Assembly (NCBI GenBank): GCA_023630585.1
Contig: CM042539.1
Span: forward strand, 8,945,755-9,009,754
Direction: 5' to 3'
Origin: Cranoglanis bouderius
Taxonomy: Eukaryota; Chordata; Actinopteri; Siluriformes; Cranoglanididae
DNA length: 64,000 nt
Shown here one piece after another: positions 23,005-34,410 of this stretch. A program made the position numbers and the translations under genes. How positions within the stretch are numbered: position 1 is the first letter of the stretch; every line of letters begins with the position of its first letter. The notes beneath the pieces were generated by a model, which was given only the letters and a program-made list of their open reading frames with translations, did not search any database and was not told the origin of the DNA.

Positions 23005-23160
23005 ATCTGCCGCCAAACAGGAGAGAGGGTGGAGCGTGATGGGCCTGGTTGGACACATGCCTATTCTTCAGGCTTCTCTAATGCAAAGTCGGTGCCTCTG
23101 ATCCCTTCCACACACACACGTACACACACACGTACACGTACACACACACGTACACACACA
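22947..23160. repeat. GT microsatellite and CA/ACGT variant repeat
   Basis: GT tract at 22947-23003. A second tract at about 23111-23160 mixes CACACA with repeated ACGTAC. Confidence 0.92.
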
Positions 23161-23401
23161 TGCAGACATAAAGACGCACAATTTCCTGTCCATACTGCAG
23201 TTAGGATGGCAGGGGTGAAGCAGAGAGCAAAGGCAGGAAGGGAGGGAGAGTGTGTGAGAGAGTGAATGAGAGAGAGAGAGAGAGAGAAAGAGAGAAAGGA
23301 TGATGGAGGGCATCCCACAGACAGCATGTGCTGAACACACCACATTACCGGCATGTGAGTCTCCCAACAGCCAGCCTCTCTGCCAGCCACTTACATAAAG
23401 C

Positions 23402-23403
<2 letters not shown>

Positions 23404-23475
<72 letters not shown>

Positions 23476-23607
23476 GTCTCACGCTACCTCTCTCTCTGCA
23501 GGAGCCAGACTCACATGGTGCCACATGTGAGAGCATGCTGTTCTCTCTCTCTGTCTGTCTCTCGCTCTCTTTCTTTCTGTCTGTCTCTTGCCCTTTTTCG
23601 CACTGTT

Positions 23608-23639
<32 letters not shown>

Positions 23640-24072
23640 TTTTCTCTGTCTCTCTCTATATTTACACCCCTCTCTCTGCATTCCTCTTTCTTTCTTTTTT
23701 CTTTCTTTCTTTCCTTCTTTCTGCCCATTCTTTTTAATAAACTTCTTTCTTTCTTTCCCTTTACACCTCTCTCTCCGCCTTCCTTTTTTCTTTCTGCCCC
23801 ACTCTTTCTTTCTTTCTTTCTCTTTCTTTCTCTTTACATCTCTCATTTTTTCTCTGTCTATCTTTATACCTCTCTCTCTTTGTTGTCCTCTTTCTTTCTT
23901 TCTTTCTTTCTTTTCTTAATAAACTTTCTTTCTTTCTCTTTACATCTCTTTTCTTTTTTTCTCTATCTTTACACCTCTCTCTCTGCTGTCCTCTTTCTTT
24001 CTTTCTTTCTTTTCATTTCTCGCTCTCTGGCCCCCTTCTTTCTTTTTCTCTCTATCCCTCTGTCTCTGCCTC

Positions 24073-24129
<57 letters not shown>
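23404..24129. repeat. Long pyrimidine tract: (CT)n, (CTTT)n and degenerate units
   Basis: CT dinucleotides at 23404-23468 and 24077-24129 enclose about 600 bp of CTTT-rich sequence. Recurring pieces such as TAATAAACTT (23737 and 23917), CTTTACA and CCTCTCTCTCTG point to degenerate longer units. Plus is almost entirely pyrimidine. The 276-codon Ser/Leu/Phe frame across it is not a gene. Confidence 0.93.
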
Positions 24130-24130
<1 letters not shown>

Positions 24131-24133
<3 letters not shown>

Positions 24134-25695
24134 ACTCCGATCAGTCGACTCCCCATAAATGAATAATCAGACTCATTTTTCCAATCATTTTCCTCCAGCT
24201 CTGTATTTCACATCATACTTCTCACTGCATTGGTGCTGTCTAGCTCAATTTGCTAACTAGCACCGGATGCTAACAGTAACGATGCATATTACACAGCAGA
24301 AGCTTCGCCCAGTTTCTGCAACCGCTGCACAGCTGACTTCCATTAGTAATGTAATCCCATACAGAGCCATCCCTGTGCTTACACAAGATACTGATATTGA
24401 CGTGCTTATGTTTGATATTTCATAACCGATGGAATCACTGTTGCCATCTCTTTTAACTTCATATTTGTGTAACCAGTTAGCTGGGACAGAATGATGTTTT
24501 AAAGTAGTAGATATTAAACATTTAAAATTATGTCTCTATCTAGCGTATGAGCTGAGATGATATCTCACTATCTCTATTTTTGTCCTTGATGCTTGTCTAC
24601 AGAGTAACTGAGGTGGATAACGACAACTATTTGAATAAATTGTCCTTGTAAGAGTAGTTTCAATGTCAGGGGAAATACATTTACTCCAGTATATTCATTC
24701 CACTGCATTTTTTTGTAGTTTTTTAACAGTTATTTTATGAATGTTCTGCTTCAGTCTACTAATCAAGCATCGTAACGCTAAAGACAACCTGAAATCAAAT
24801 ACAACCTGAAATCAAAGACAACCTGAAATCAATCACGTAAGAGGCAAAATCTACAATCGACTGGAAAGGCTAAATATGTTTCACTCATTATTGCCAGTGT
24901 GTTTTGTGGTAAGAGTTAAGATTTAAATCAGACTTTTTGGTCATGCACAAATTCATTTTAAGGAATGAAGGAAATTTTAAAGGTGCAATAGTCGTTTTTT
25001 TTCTTACTGCTAATAAAAATAACCTGAAAAAATATCTTGAACAAAAGTATTATGTAGCTGGGAAAATCCATTTACAAACCTGCATTATGGTCTGGAATGC
25101 TTGTTTGTGTTTGTATGGGCTTCCTGTCAGTCATTTCATAGATACTCCCCAACACCCCTTCACCCCAAGAGCCTATTACAAAGGAAACAGGACAGCGACT
25201 GCACTCGAGACTATTCTCAAACATCATTATGAACTGAATTTTGGCTTGTTTATGGTGTTATATAGTGCGCATGAAAGTGATGTCATGACAGTCCTTGCTA
25301 ATGCTACGTCTAGTTAGAATGTGCACTCTAGTTGGACCACCATAGATTCTTGTGTTCATGGGTGGGGAAAGGGTGTGCAGGAACTTAAAATCTTATTCGA
25401 CTCCAACTACTTAATCATTTTTTAAGTAGTGCACCTTTAAATAACCCCATACTGTACAATATATCATTATACCCTGTACAGTATGTCTGAGCATAAAATA
25501 TTACTTATTGCATGTGTTATTGTACCTTTTTATATATTAATTCCTGCTCATTTTCACAGAGGGTGCTAATAATCCTGATGGAGTCTCTCATCAGACATCA
25601 GAGCCTCCATTCCTTTTCCATTACTGGTTCCCTGAGGTTCTACCCTCCTTGGTAGAATTCTTCATTTTCAGAAACACGTATGCGACGTTTGCGTT
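24131..25695. other. Non-coding DNA with a short triplicate repeat
   Basis: No gene or known transposon. A 17 bp unit (ACAACCTGAAATCAAAT) is repeated three times at 24784-24834. The remainder is A/T-rich and featureless to me. Confidence 0.5.
24784..24834. repeat. Three tandem 17 bp units
   Basis: ACAACCTGAAATCAAAT, then a copy ending AAAG, then a copy ending AATC. Confidence 0.9.
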
Positions 25696-25702
25696 CCACA
25701 TC

Positions 25703-25745
25703 GCTCGCAAGGCGCTTTGGATAAAAACGTCTGTTCATATGAATG
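25703..25745 (-). repeat. Teleost dispersed repeat fragment
   Basis: AAGGCGCTTTGGATAAAAAC followed by GTCTGTTCATATGAATG is the reverse-complement form of the fragment at 6546-6622. Confidence 0.55.
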
Positions 25746-25939
25746 GCAATGGAAATTGATGTCTGCAATTTGCTTTTGTCTCTTGTAAAGCAATGGAAAG
25801 CCTTTTAGCTCCAGGATTCCTAGAGAGGCATGTGCTTTGCATGTTCTCAACCGCACATTCAAAATAGATGAAGATCATGGATAAGGGTCAAATCAGATGC
25901 AAGAGTTTGTCCTGTAAATGAAACCTATAGCAGCTCAGG

Positions 25940-25942
<3 letters not shown>

Positions 25943-25995
<53 letters not shown>
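25943..25995. repeat. (GA)n microsatellite
   Basis: About 26 GA units. Confidence 0.95.
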
Positions 25996-26001
<6 letters not shown>

Positions 26002-26257
26002 TGGAGGACTGAGTACAACCATGGACATGAAATTGACATAAGAGATAAGAGAAATGAGCAGAAAGAAAACCTTTTTAGCCCAAACTCACTTACAATGGAA
26101 GTCTAAGGGCAGTTGTTGAAATCTTCAATAAACATGCATGTACCACTCATATTATTATATTTTGTAACCTGTATTTTTTTTTTCAGTTATTTGCAAATTA
26201 AGCTCTAAATCAGTATAGTTCATCATTTTTTTCAGAGCGGAGAATATACTAGGGCAG

Positions 26258-26322
26258 TGGTAGCTCACTGATCTGAAGGTCATGAGTTCAAATCAAATCC
26301 CAGCACTGCCAAGCTGCTACTG
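26258..26322 (+). repeat. tRNA-derived SINE head fragment
   Basis: GTGGTAGCTCACTGATCTGA resembles a pol III A box. GAGTTCAAATCAAATCCCAG resembles a B box (GGTTCAAATCC) with a small internal duplication. A Tc1 element begins directly downstream. Confidence 0.5.
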
Positions 26323-26324
26323 GA

Positions 26325-27025
26325 TAACTTTAATAGGAACACCTGTACATCTGCTCATTTATGCAGTTATCCAATCAGCCAATCATGTGACAGCAGCACA
26401 GTGCATAAAATCAGTGGACAGTTGAAGACTGGAAAAAGACCAGGTGATTCCCCCCCAATCTTCAACTGTCCAGTTTGGGTGAGCCTGTACCCATGATAGC
26501 CTCAGATTCCTGTTCTTGGCTGACAGGAGCGGAACCTGATATGGTCTTTTGCTGTTGTAGCCCATGCAGCTCAAGGTTCAGTGTTTTGTCCATGCTGAGA
26601 TGCTTTTCTGCTCACCACGGTTGTAAAGACTGATTATTTGAGTTATTATATCCTTCCTGGCAGCTCGAACCGAATCTGTCCATTTTCCTCTGACCTCTCT
26701 TATCAACAAGGCAATGGTTTTTATTTTTCCGCACCATTCTGTGTAAACGCTAGAGACTGTTGTGTTTCAAAATCCCAGGAGATCAGCAGTTTCTGAAATA
26801 CTCAAACCAGCCCTTCTGATACCAACATCCATGCCACAGTTAAAGTCACAGAGATCACACTTTTTCCCCATTCTGATGTTTGATATGAACAATAACTGAA
26901 GCTCTGGACCTGTATCAGCATGATTTTATTTTATGCATTGTGCTGCCGCCACATGATTGGCTGATTGGATAACTGCATAAATCAGCAGGTGTACAGATGT
27001 TCCTATTGAAGTGGATGGTGAGTGT
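26325..27025 (-). mobile_element. Tc1-like transposon with about 100 bp inverted repeats, internally deleted
   Basis: The left end TAATAGGAACACCTGTACAT and TGCAGTTATCCAATCAGCCA are mirrored at 26930-27025 (TGGCTGATTGGATAACTGCA and ATGTTCCTATTGAAGTGG). Minus-strand transposase pieces are RNLRLSWVQAHPNWTVEDW (about 26430-26500), the region before the first catalytic Asp, and further upstream a degraded DNA-binding half. The C-terminal catalytic region is missing. It corresponds to a fish family whose ends begin CACTCACC. Confidence 0.85.
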
Positions 27026-28985
27026 AAATGTAGTTGTCTACCAAAACTCCGGTAAGCATAAACATCTGGAATTACAGTATTGCTCCACTTAAAACCTTGC
27101 TGAAACTCATTAATAATAGCTCTAAAGTCACACAGTGTTGTAAAACTGAGTATGATGGTTGTAGTTTTGCCCAACGTAGCTGCTTAGTTTGCATGTTGAT
27201 TGACAGAACTCAGCAAGTGCCCTTAGTCTTCCAGTTTGAAAAAAAAAAAAAAAAACCCAAAGTCATGTTCTTTTCTCACTGCAAGGAAATGCATCAGTGT
27301 TTTTCTTGTGGTAATTACAAATACGCTACAGATGCAATGAGTAGAGATTTGGTTGGAAATCACAGGAGTATCCCTTTTAAGTACGAGTTGTAAAAAGCAC
27401 AAACAAGCTCACAACTTGTCAGATTCACAGCTGAAAGATCCGGTCCACCGATGCACTGAACACTTTCCCATTAATTAACTTTGCTTATATCATGCTTCTG
27501 TTCATTGTGCATTGTACCGAGGGCTGGCAGTGATGCTACCACTCGTGGATGTTTAAATGGATTGTTATGACATGTAGTTGGCAGTGCCTACAGTTTGGCA
27601 GCATGCCCCCAGCAGCACATGACTTGGCAGTGAATGAATTGGGTTGCCAGGCAGTCTCTGTAAAGCATAAACACTTACAATATGACATACATCAAGCTTG
27701 CATACAAGCATATGCAAATTCCAAAAAAGAGTTCCTTAAATCATCAGAACAATGACTGTTGTTGTTGTTGTTGTTGTTGTAATGTTGTGTTTTCATTGTG
27801 AGACTTATTCACGCGAGCACTGCATGGTGCGAGGCCTTGAAATGTCTGTTCATGAAAACAAACAGAAGGAGACAATTAGCTGGTTAGGGTAATGCAGTAA
27901 AAAGACGAGACATCGATAGGCTGGTTCTGGAAAGCGTATTGGGCAGCTGCGACAAATGAGCTTTCTGTGTGCTGAAATTAAGTCTGTCATTTTATAACAC
28001 ATTTTACGTGATATAAATAATGTCATGCCTGCTTGGATGTGATACCTTTAAGAAACATCTATGAAATTAATAATGAAATAAATAAATAAAAGTGACTCAG
28101 TGTTATACTTACTGCTCTTTGCTGGCTTGCATGCACTATTACCCACATTAGCACATCAGCATATTTGGATGAACTGTTTGATTAAATGTTTTGTAGTAGT
28201 AGGTGGTAAGTCAGGAAAGCTGGACTTGTGTTGTAATCTCGGAGGCGTTGTGCCAGCCGTCTGACGTTTCATCACTTCTACCAAGCTTCAGAAGGCCTGT
28301 AGAAGAAGAATGGTATTGGAGCTATGAAATAACTGAAGCTTAGAAAGACAGCTGAAACTCCACCTCCCTTGTGGCTAACTTCCTGTGACAAACACTTCCC
28401 TGTCTTCTTGTTACTCCTCCATATAGAACCAAATTTAGTAATCGCTTGTTAGTGACCATAAGGGTTGTAAACCTCGCCTTGACCAATCAGTGACACTGAG
28501 TAACCACTTTGGAGTAGGAACTAAAAAAGAAGTCCTACAACCCACAACTATTAGCGCTGTTTCATCAAATAGTGCAGCACAACACAGGAGAGTTCACATT
28601 TAGCACAAGTTACCATAGGAACTGAGCAGGGGCATATGGGTGGAGCTAGAAATTGGTCTTTAATTGGTCAAAGGCGGTTGACACAATTGTCCAGATAAAT
28701 GTCCCGGGCTGGACGGCTTTTCTACCAGACAGTACAGCACAGAAATTTTCAGTAGTAGTGTATCGATCATCTGCCAAAGTTTTACCAAAGTTTTACCAAT
28801 TCGGTCTCTGATGTAGCCCACAGCACAATTTTATCCTACATGTTAACATTTCAGATTTGTTTTGTTGCATGAATCTACAGTATTTTATTCTAGATGCTGA
28901 TTTTTAGCTTGATTTTACATTTCTTAGTTATGGTTCACATAAAGTATGCCACTTTATTCCAAATATGTTGGTGGTAACATGAGTT
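27026..28985. other. Non-coding DNA with a TTG run
   Basis: No gene or recognised transposon. A-run at 27239-27255 and (TTG)n at 27757-27781. Confidence 0.5.
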
Positions 28986-28989
28986 CCTG

Positions 28990-29275
28990 GGCTCCTGGAA
29001 TCCCTCCTCCGCGCTCTGTGTGCGGAGTATGTACATTCTCCCCGTGCTTTGGGGGGTTTCCTCCTGGTACTCCGGTTTCCTCCTCCAGTCCAAAGACATG
29101 CGTTGTAGGCTGATTGGCATTTCCAAATTGTCCGTAGTGTGTGAATGGGTGTGCAGTTGTGCCCTGCGATGGGTTGTCACCCCATCCGCCTTGTGCCCCA
29201 AGTTCCCTGGGATAGGCTCCAGGATCCCCCGTGACCCTGTGTAGGATAAACGGTACCGAAAATTAATGGATGGAT
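28990..29275 (+). repeat. Dispersed retroelement repeat, copy 1 (ends in GGATGGATG)
   Basis: Diagnostic blocks are ACATTCTCCCCGTGCTTTGG, CGGTTTCCTCCTCCAGTCCA, GGCTGATTGGCATTTCCAAA and TTCCCTGGGATAGGCTCC, ending AATGGATGGATG. Copies are at 38808-39115 (reverse) and 47742-47922. It behaves as a SINE or LINE 3' end common in fish. Confidence 0.8.
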
Positions 29276-29640
29276 GTTTAACTCCCTGTAAAATGGAGTT
29301 AGTATGAGTTAAAACAGCAATAAACATTAAATGTGAGGGTGCTTTTGTTTTTAAATTAGTGCTCATTTTAGTGCTTGGTGAAGAGGTAGGTTTTTAGTGT
29401 TCAGTGTTTAGTATACTGTCTGGCTGTCCAGCAGAAATCAGAAACTCAAAGTTCTTAGTTTTTTTTATTTTTTATTTTTAACAATTATGCAGTAGCACTA
29501 AAGGCAAGGCATGGTCTGAAAATGTTAAAATATTAAAATGAACTGAGCCCACTGTGCAATTCATTGTTTAATGTAGAGAACTTTTAAATCATGTGACCTG
29601 CCTGAATTTGCCAGATGAACTGACCTGCTATTGTTTCCAG

Positions 29641-29698
<58 letters not shown>
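29641..29698. repeat. (TC)n microsatellite
   Basis: About 28 TC units. Confidence 0.95.
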
Positions 29699-29699
<1 letters not shown>

Positions 29700-29700
<1 letters not shown>

Positions 29701-30600
29701 CTCCCTCTGCTGGGAGCTTATTTTTCTGGGCCTCTGTCCCAGTGAACAGTTGAGGCCTATGGGCATTGGCAGCCTGGCGGAGAAGTGCAGCTGCTCCCTC
29801 CTTCTCCACCCAGCATGCTCTGCCTCTGTCTGGCTCACATTCTCTCTCTGTACTGTACAATCAGAGCCAGACGTATCTCTGTCAATGTGATGATCTAGAC
29901 GAGTCATCTAGATTATCACTCTTTTGTATCTCCCTCACACGAAACAGAAGCACCTTGTCGCCCTCACAGTCACTGTTTACTCCCCTTGAGGAAGTAAACA
30001 TAATCCAATGACTCACGTAGCGGCATGCACAAGACGTGCATTGTGCTGTCGCATTCTCCGGCTGTAAAGTGTAATGAGATCACATGACTCGCTGTCGAAG
30101 TCAATTCCCCAAGCCACTTCACCCGAGAGTGATTGCTAGCCTTGGTTTGGTGAACATCCATAAATAAACTGTGGGAACTTGTACAAATCAAAACGGATCG
30201 TTATTATTGATTATTTGATAAACTGTGCCTTTGCGTAAAGAGGCATACAAAAGGTCGATGCTAACATGGGGGGAATGTGATATCTGGAGAGGTTGCATTA
30301 TGAGGCGCATCACACCGCATTCCAGCTTTGATTTGTGAAAAGACAAGCCAATTGAGGTTATCGATCAGGAGAGACACATGCCTGCTGTTTTCCGATCTCA
30401 GAGCGGGAATCAATAGCACTCCAGTGGGACATGGGCTCAGGTTGCGATACTGTATGAGAATTCAGAACAGGTAGCGCACATGCCTTGTGTCTTACGTCTT
30501 GTGTCTGCTGCTCTTAGACACCAAGTCTTCTTGTTTTAGTTCTGCCCATGTGCCATTTTGCACGTCTGACAATCAGAAGCTTGACGTAAGACGTAGGCCG
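29700..30600. promoter_or_regulatory. Repeat-free block, weak candidate for conserved non-coding DNA
   Basis: About 0.9 kb without repeats or a credible frame. Homeodomain-like and other short motifs occur (TATCGATCAGG near 30359), but nothing distinguishes it strongly. Listed because it is a sizeable repeat-free island. Confidence 0.2.
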
Positions 30601-30601
30601 T

Positions 30602-30602
<1 letters not shown>

Positions 30603-30656
<54 letters not shown>
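30603..30656. repeat. (CA)n microsatellite
   Basis: About 27 CA units. Confidence 0.95.
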
Positions 30657-30658
<2 letters not shown>

Positions 30659-30659
30659 A

Positions 30660-31689
30660 GAGGCGCCGACAAACATCCTGTTGAGTCAAGGAGAAGAAAA
30701 TAAAAAGAGGAACTCTTCCTGCGTGGGTTTTAGTGTGTTAAAAGTGAAAAAGGCCAGCGTGTTGTAGAGCGCGAGCTCCCAGTGTGCCGCTCTATATATA
30801 TCCAAGTCTCGTGCTTTTCTGGCTGACTGGGCAGCGCTGGGCGTTCAGGCCATTACACCGAAGCTTCACTGTAGAGGCAGCTTGCATATGTGGTGAATTA
30901 CAAAGGAGCCATTTTGTACAGTTTATTTGGACAGGCACTGATAAAGCACAGGACGATCTGATGTGTTCTGCAGATAATGAAAATGCTCAGGGTGCTTTGG
31001 CTCTGCAAGTAAACAACTTAGGTGAAGAAACAAGGACACCAGACAGACACGTCATTTCTGTGATTACACAATAATACGTTCTGAGCTGCCCTCATTGCCC
31101 CTCTGGACTGTTCTTACAGATGGTATAATTACTTAGGGCTGTATTCTTATGCTGCTTCTTCAATGTTTACTCGTTGGTATTGCACATTGGCACGTGATTC
31201 ACAATAACCGAAGCTCATTTATCCTTGTCTGTGGTTCTGGCACAAAACTTTAAACACCTTTCACCAGAGTTCAATTTAAATACAAACTTCACACACTTTA
31301 AGGATAAATTTTAGGATAAACCTCATGCATATACTTTAGAAACATTAAATTGCATAACATCAAGAACCAGGACAAATACTAAATCTTTTTTTTTTTTTTT
31401 TTTTTTTTTTACAATCTATTGTTCTGTAAGTCATATGCAATTATCTATACTATCATTTGTGAGTTAGAGATAAAAGATCTTTCTAGAATTTTACATTTTT
31501 ATATTTCATGTAATCATGTGATGTAGAAAAAAAAGACATTTTCTATAACAATTCTATAATTTTCTATACCAGCAGCTCTTTGTAATGTGTTTTCATTTCT
31601 AGAGCAACAGCTTGTATGACACAGGGACTTGTGTGGCGACATTCCACGTGAATGTTGATGGTTTTTCGATATGTGCAAATTTTCTACGC
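30660..31689. other. Non-coding DNA with a 25 bp poly-T
   Basis: No gene or recognised repeat. Poly-T at about 31386-31410. Confidence 0.5.
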
Positions 31690-31992
31690 AGAGATTGTTT
31701 AATATTTATGGAAGGAGTCTCCAGTGACAGTGACAGTGCTTTGTAACACTCAAAGGTGTTCTGACGTTTTGACACATGAGAATCTTCAAGACGGAGGATC
31801 TTGCGATTTGCCGTTTCTCTGTCCCGAGCTGCATTTTTTTTGTCTGATTCATTTCAAGAGAAGTGTTTATATGGATATAAATGTTTATAGCTGATATAAT
31901 GTATGTGAAAACAGGAATTAACTCGTATGATTTGCAGTTCATTAATAATTACAATTTTTTTACCATCGTTGTACCATTGTAGCTGTAGTACA

Positions 31993-32031
<39 letters not shown>

Positions 32032-32095
32032 TGCTGTAATAGGAAAATAATCAATGACAGATGGTAACAGCATCACAACACACCATTACTGATTA
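31690..32095 (+). repeat. Unknown dispersed repeat 'R1', copy 2, uninterrupted
   Basis: Same block order as 20690-22215 without the Tc1 insertion: GAAGGAGTCTCCAGTG, AGCTGCATTTTTTTTGTCTG, TTTATAGCTGATATAATG, TGAAAACAGGAA, AGGAAAATAATCAA. An (AT)n run at 31994-32029 has expanded inside this copy. Confidence 0.65.
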
Positions 32096-32145
32096 TTAAC
32101 CTTGCATATCGCGTTCCATCCATTAACATGATAGTGAGGTGTATA

Positions 32146-32615
32146 AACTGTATGGCCAAAAGTTTGTGGACACCTGAGCATCACTCCCATATGCGCTTGT
32201 TTAACATCCCATTCCAGGTTTAGTCCGTCTTTGCTGTTAATAATAAGCTCCACTCTTCTGGGAAGGCTTTCCACTAGATTTTGGAGCATGGCTGTGGGGA
32301 TTTGTGTTCATTCAGCCACAACAGCATTAGTGAGGTCAGGCACTGATTGTCAGGCGATGAGGTCTGGGGGGGCAGTCGGCGTTCCAGTTGATCACAAAGG
32401 TGTTCAGTGGGGTTGAGGTCAAGTCTCTGTGCAGGACACTCGAGTTCTTCCACTCCAACTTTGGCAAACCATGTCTTCGTGGAGCTCACTTTGTGCACAG
32501 GGGCACTGTCATGCTGAAACAGGTTTGGGCCTCTTAGTTCCAGTGAAGGAAAATTGTAAACCATACAGCATACAAAGACATTCTGTACCATTGTGTGCTT
32601 CCAAATTTGTGGCGA
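32146..32615 (-). mobile_element. Short Tc1-like derivative, one terminal repeat left
   Basis: The left end TATGGCCAAAAGTTTGTGGA followed by CACCTGAGCATCACTCCCAT is mirrored at the intact right end of the sister copy (60464-60920). The minus strand encodes a transposase C-terminus: NLFQHDSAPVHKVSSTKTWF (second catalytic Asp), LDLNPTEHLCDQLERRL (third acidic residue), then NLVESLPRRVELIINSKDG. Family relatives read SPDLNP where this copy has RLDLNP. The N-terminal two thirds are absent in both copies, so the family propagated as a deletion derivative. Confidence 0.87.
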
Positions 32616-33852
32616 CTGTTAATAATTATTGTAAGTGTGTCAATAAACATCTCATATCATCACGTTCTCATAAATCCATTTATGAGCATTAAAGTGCATT
32701 TTTGCTTGATGCAGCAACCGGGTATAAATCTTACAACAAATATACATCTTACTGAGTTTCTCAGATTAAATATGCTGCTTTCAGTAAAAATATATGATTT
32801 GACAGTAGAGACATTGCACTTTTGCACTTTAAACTTTTCAATTTTGCACATTGCCCTTGTCCTACACTTGTCGTAGAATTTGCCGTAGGTGTAACTGTGT
32901 GTATTGAGCTGCTGTGTTTCTGAGCCACAATATTTTCTCCCACACACATGTAGAGGAATATCTTGGTGATAAAAAATGGCCTCGACCAGTTAAAAAACTT
33001 GACCCGTTATTTTATGTTCGTGTTCATTTGGAAAGTGAATATTTTCTTAGTGCTCTACAGATGGATGGATGGATGACCCAGTTAGCAGAGTATAAAGGTT
33101 CAAGATATGCAAAGGCATTGCCTTTATACAGATGCGCATGCCACTGTACAGTGAGGAGCGTCCCAAGAAGTCGGCTGTATGGTTGCCGTGGCAACCGTGA
33201 TATCAGCGCTTCACATAGTGATGCATGAAAATTCAAATAGCAGGGGAGTGGTTGCTAGGCGACCTGAAATCAGGCGCAGACAGAGAAGACTGAGATGGAG
33301 TGTGTGTGTGAGTGTGTGTGTGTGTGGCAGAATTTACTACTAAAGGATCAGGCAGAAATCATATCCAAAGACACAAAGCATAAAGTGTAAACACAGCCAG
33401 TATGAACATACACCAGCACGAGAAACAAAAATACGGGACAATTCTGTAACCCTCTGAAACAGGAGTGCTGACCTGAGTTTGACAGTGAGAATGAAAATGA
33501 GGTGGGTGGAGCTAATCAGGAAGTAGAGTGCTGATTGGTGGTTTCTTAGCAAGGGGACATGCTTGTTGTTTTATGTGGTGTTGATCGTCCGATATGTGTG
33601 TACTGTAGTTTAAGACTATTAATGGAGCTGGACTGAATGTTATTAGCAATGGATTATACCTCTTTTATTTCAGAATGAGTGTGCAAATGTGTGTGTGAAT
33701 GAATAAATGAACAGTGTGGGGACGTTATCAGTGTATGATCAGAAAAACAGGTCATCCGTACTGCATTGTTCTGTAAAAATCATTATTTTAGCTGTCATTC
33801 TTTATTTTTTCTAAAGCACCAACAAACTTGATTCGTTCACTTTTAGTATCTA
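32616..33852. other. Non-coding DNA
   Basis: No gene or recognised transposon. Small runs occur: GGATGGATGGATG near 33062 and TG-rich at 33301-33326. Confidence 0.5.
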
Positions 33853-34112
33853 CTTTATCCTGATCATGGTCATAGTGGAGGAGGAATACACCCTGATTAG
33901 GAGTGTCCATCACACACACATTCAAACACTCATTCACACCTAGAGGCAATTTAGAGAGCATAACCATTGCACCTAGTGGCATGTTTTTGGGATTTGGGAG
34001 GAAACTGGAGAATCCGGAGGATATGGGTGAAACTCTGTATAGACAGTCACCCGAGCTCAGGTTTGACCCAGGAGCTCTGAGGTGGCAACTATGAGATGGA
34101 CAGTTCCACCCA
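33853..34112 (-). repeat. Dispersed retroelement/SINE-like repeat, family 2, copy 1
   Basis: CACTCATTCACACCTAGAGG, GGCATGTTTTTGGGATTTGG and GAGGAAACTGGAGAATCC mark it. The right part, CCCGAGCTCAGGTTTGACCC, looks like the complement of a tRNA-type B box, so the element itself probably reads on the minus strand. Sister copies are at 59745-60003 (same orientation) and 47985-48113 (opposite). Confidence 0.75.
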
Positions 34113-34126
34113 CAAACAAGCCACAA

Positions 34127-34130
34127 ATAT

Positions 34131-34177
<47 letters not shown>

Positions 34178-34179
34178 TT
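34127..34179. repeat. (TTTA)n microsatellite
   Basis: About 13 tetranucleotide units next to the SINE-like repeat. Confidence 0.95.
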
Positions 34180-34410
34180 CTATTTGGTGTTACTTTATGA
34201 TATTAAACCAGTCAGTGATGAACTGTGCAGTTAGCACCTGTTATTTCCTGTTGGTGCCAATCATCCAACATTAGTCTTACAACATTAGTCTTACTTGCTA
34301 ACACTACAAACCGTACATCTGTATCCTTTAGTACTGGACTGGTGGCTAATGGGAAAAGATGCAGTTCCAGGTTACCGGTGCCAAAACAAGTACTTCATGT
34401 ACTTCATATA

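Noticed and set aside
23328..24158. 276-codon Ser/Leu/Phe-rich frame
   Set aside because: Produced entirely by CT and CTTT repeats.
24937..25317. 126-codon open frame
   Set aside because: No recognisable domain or composition typical of a protein, and no supporting neighbour.
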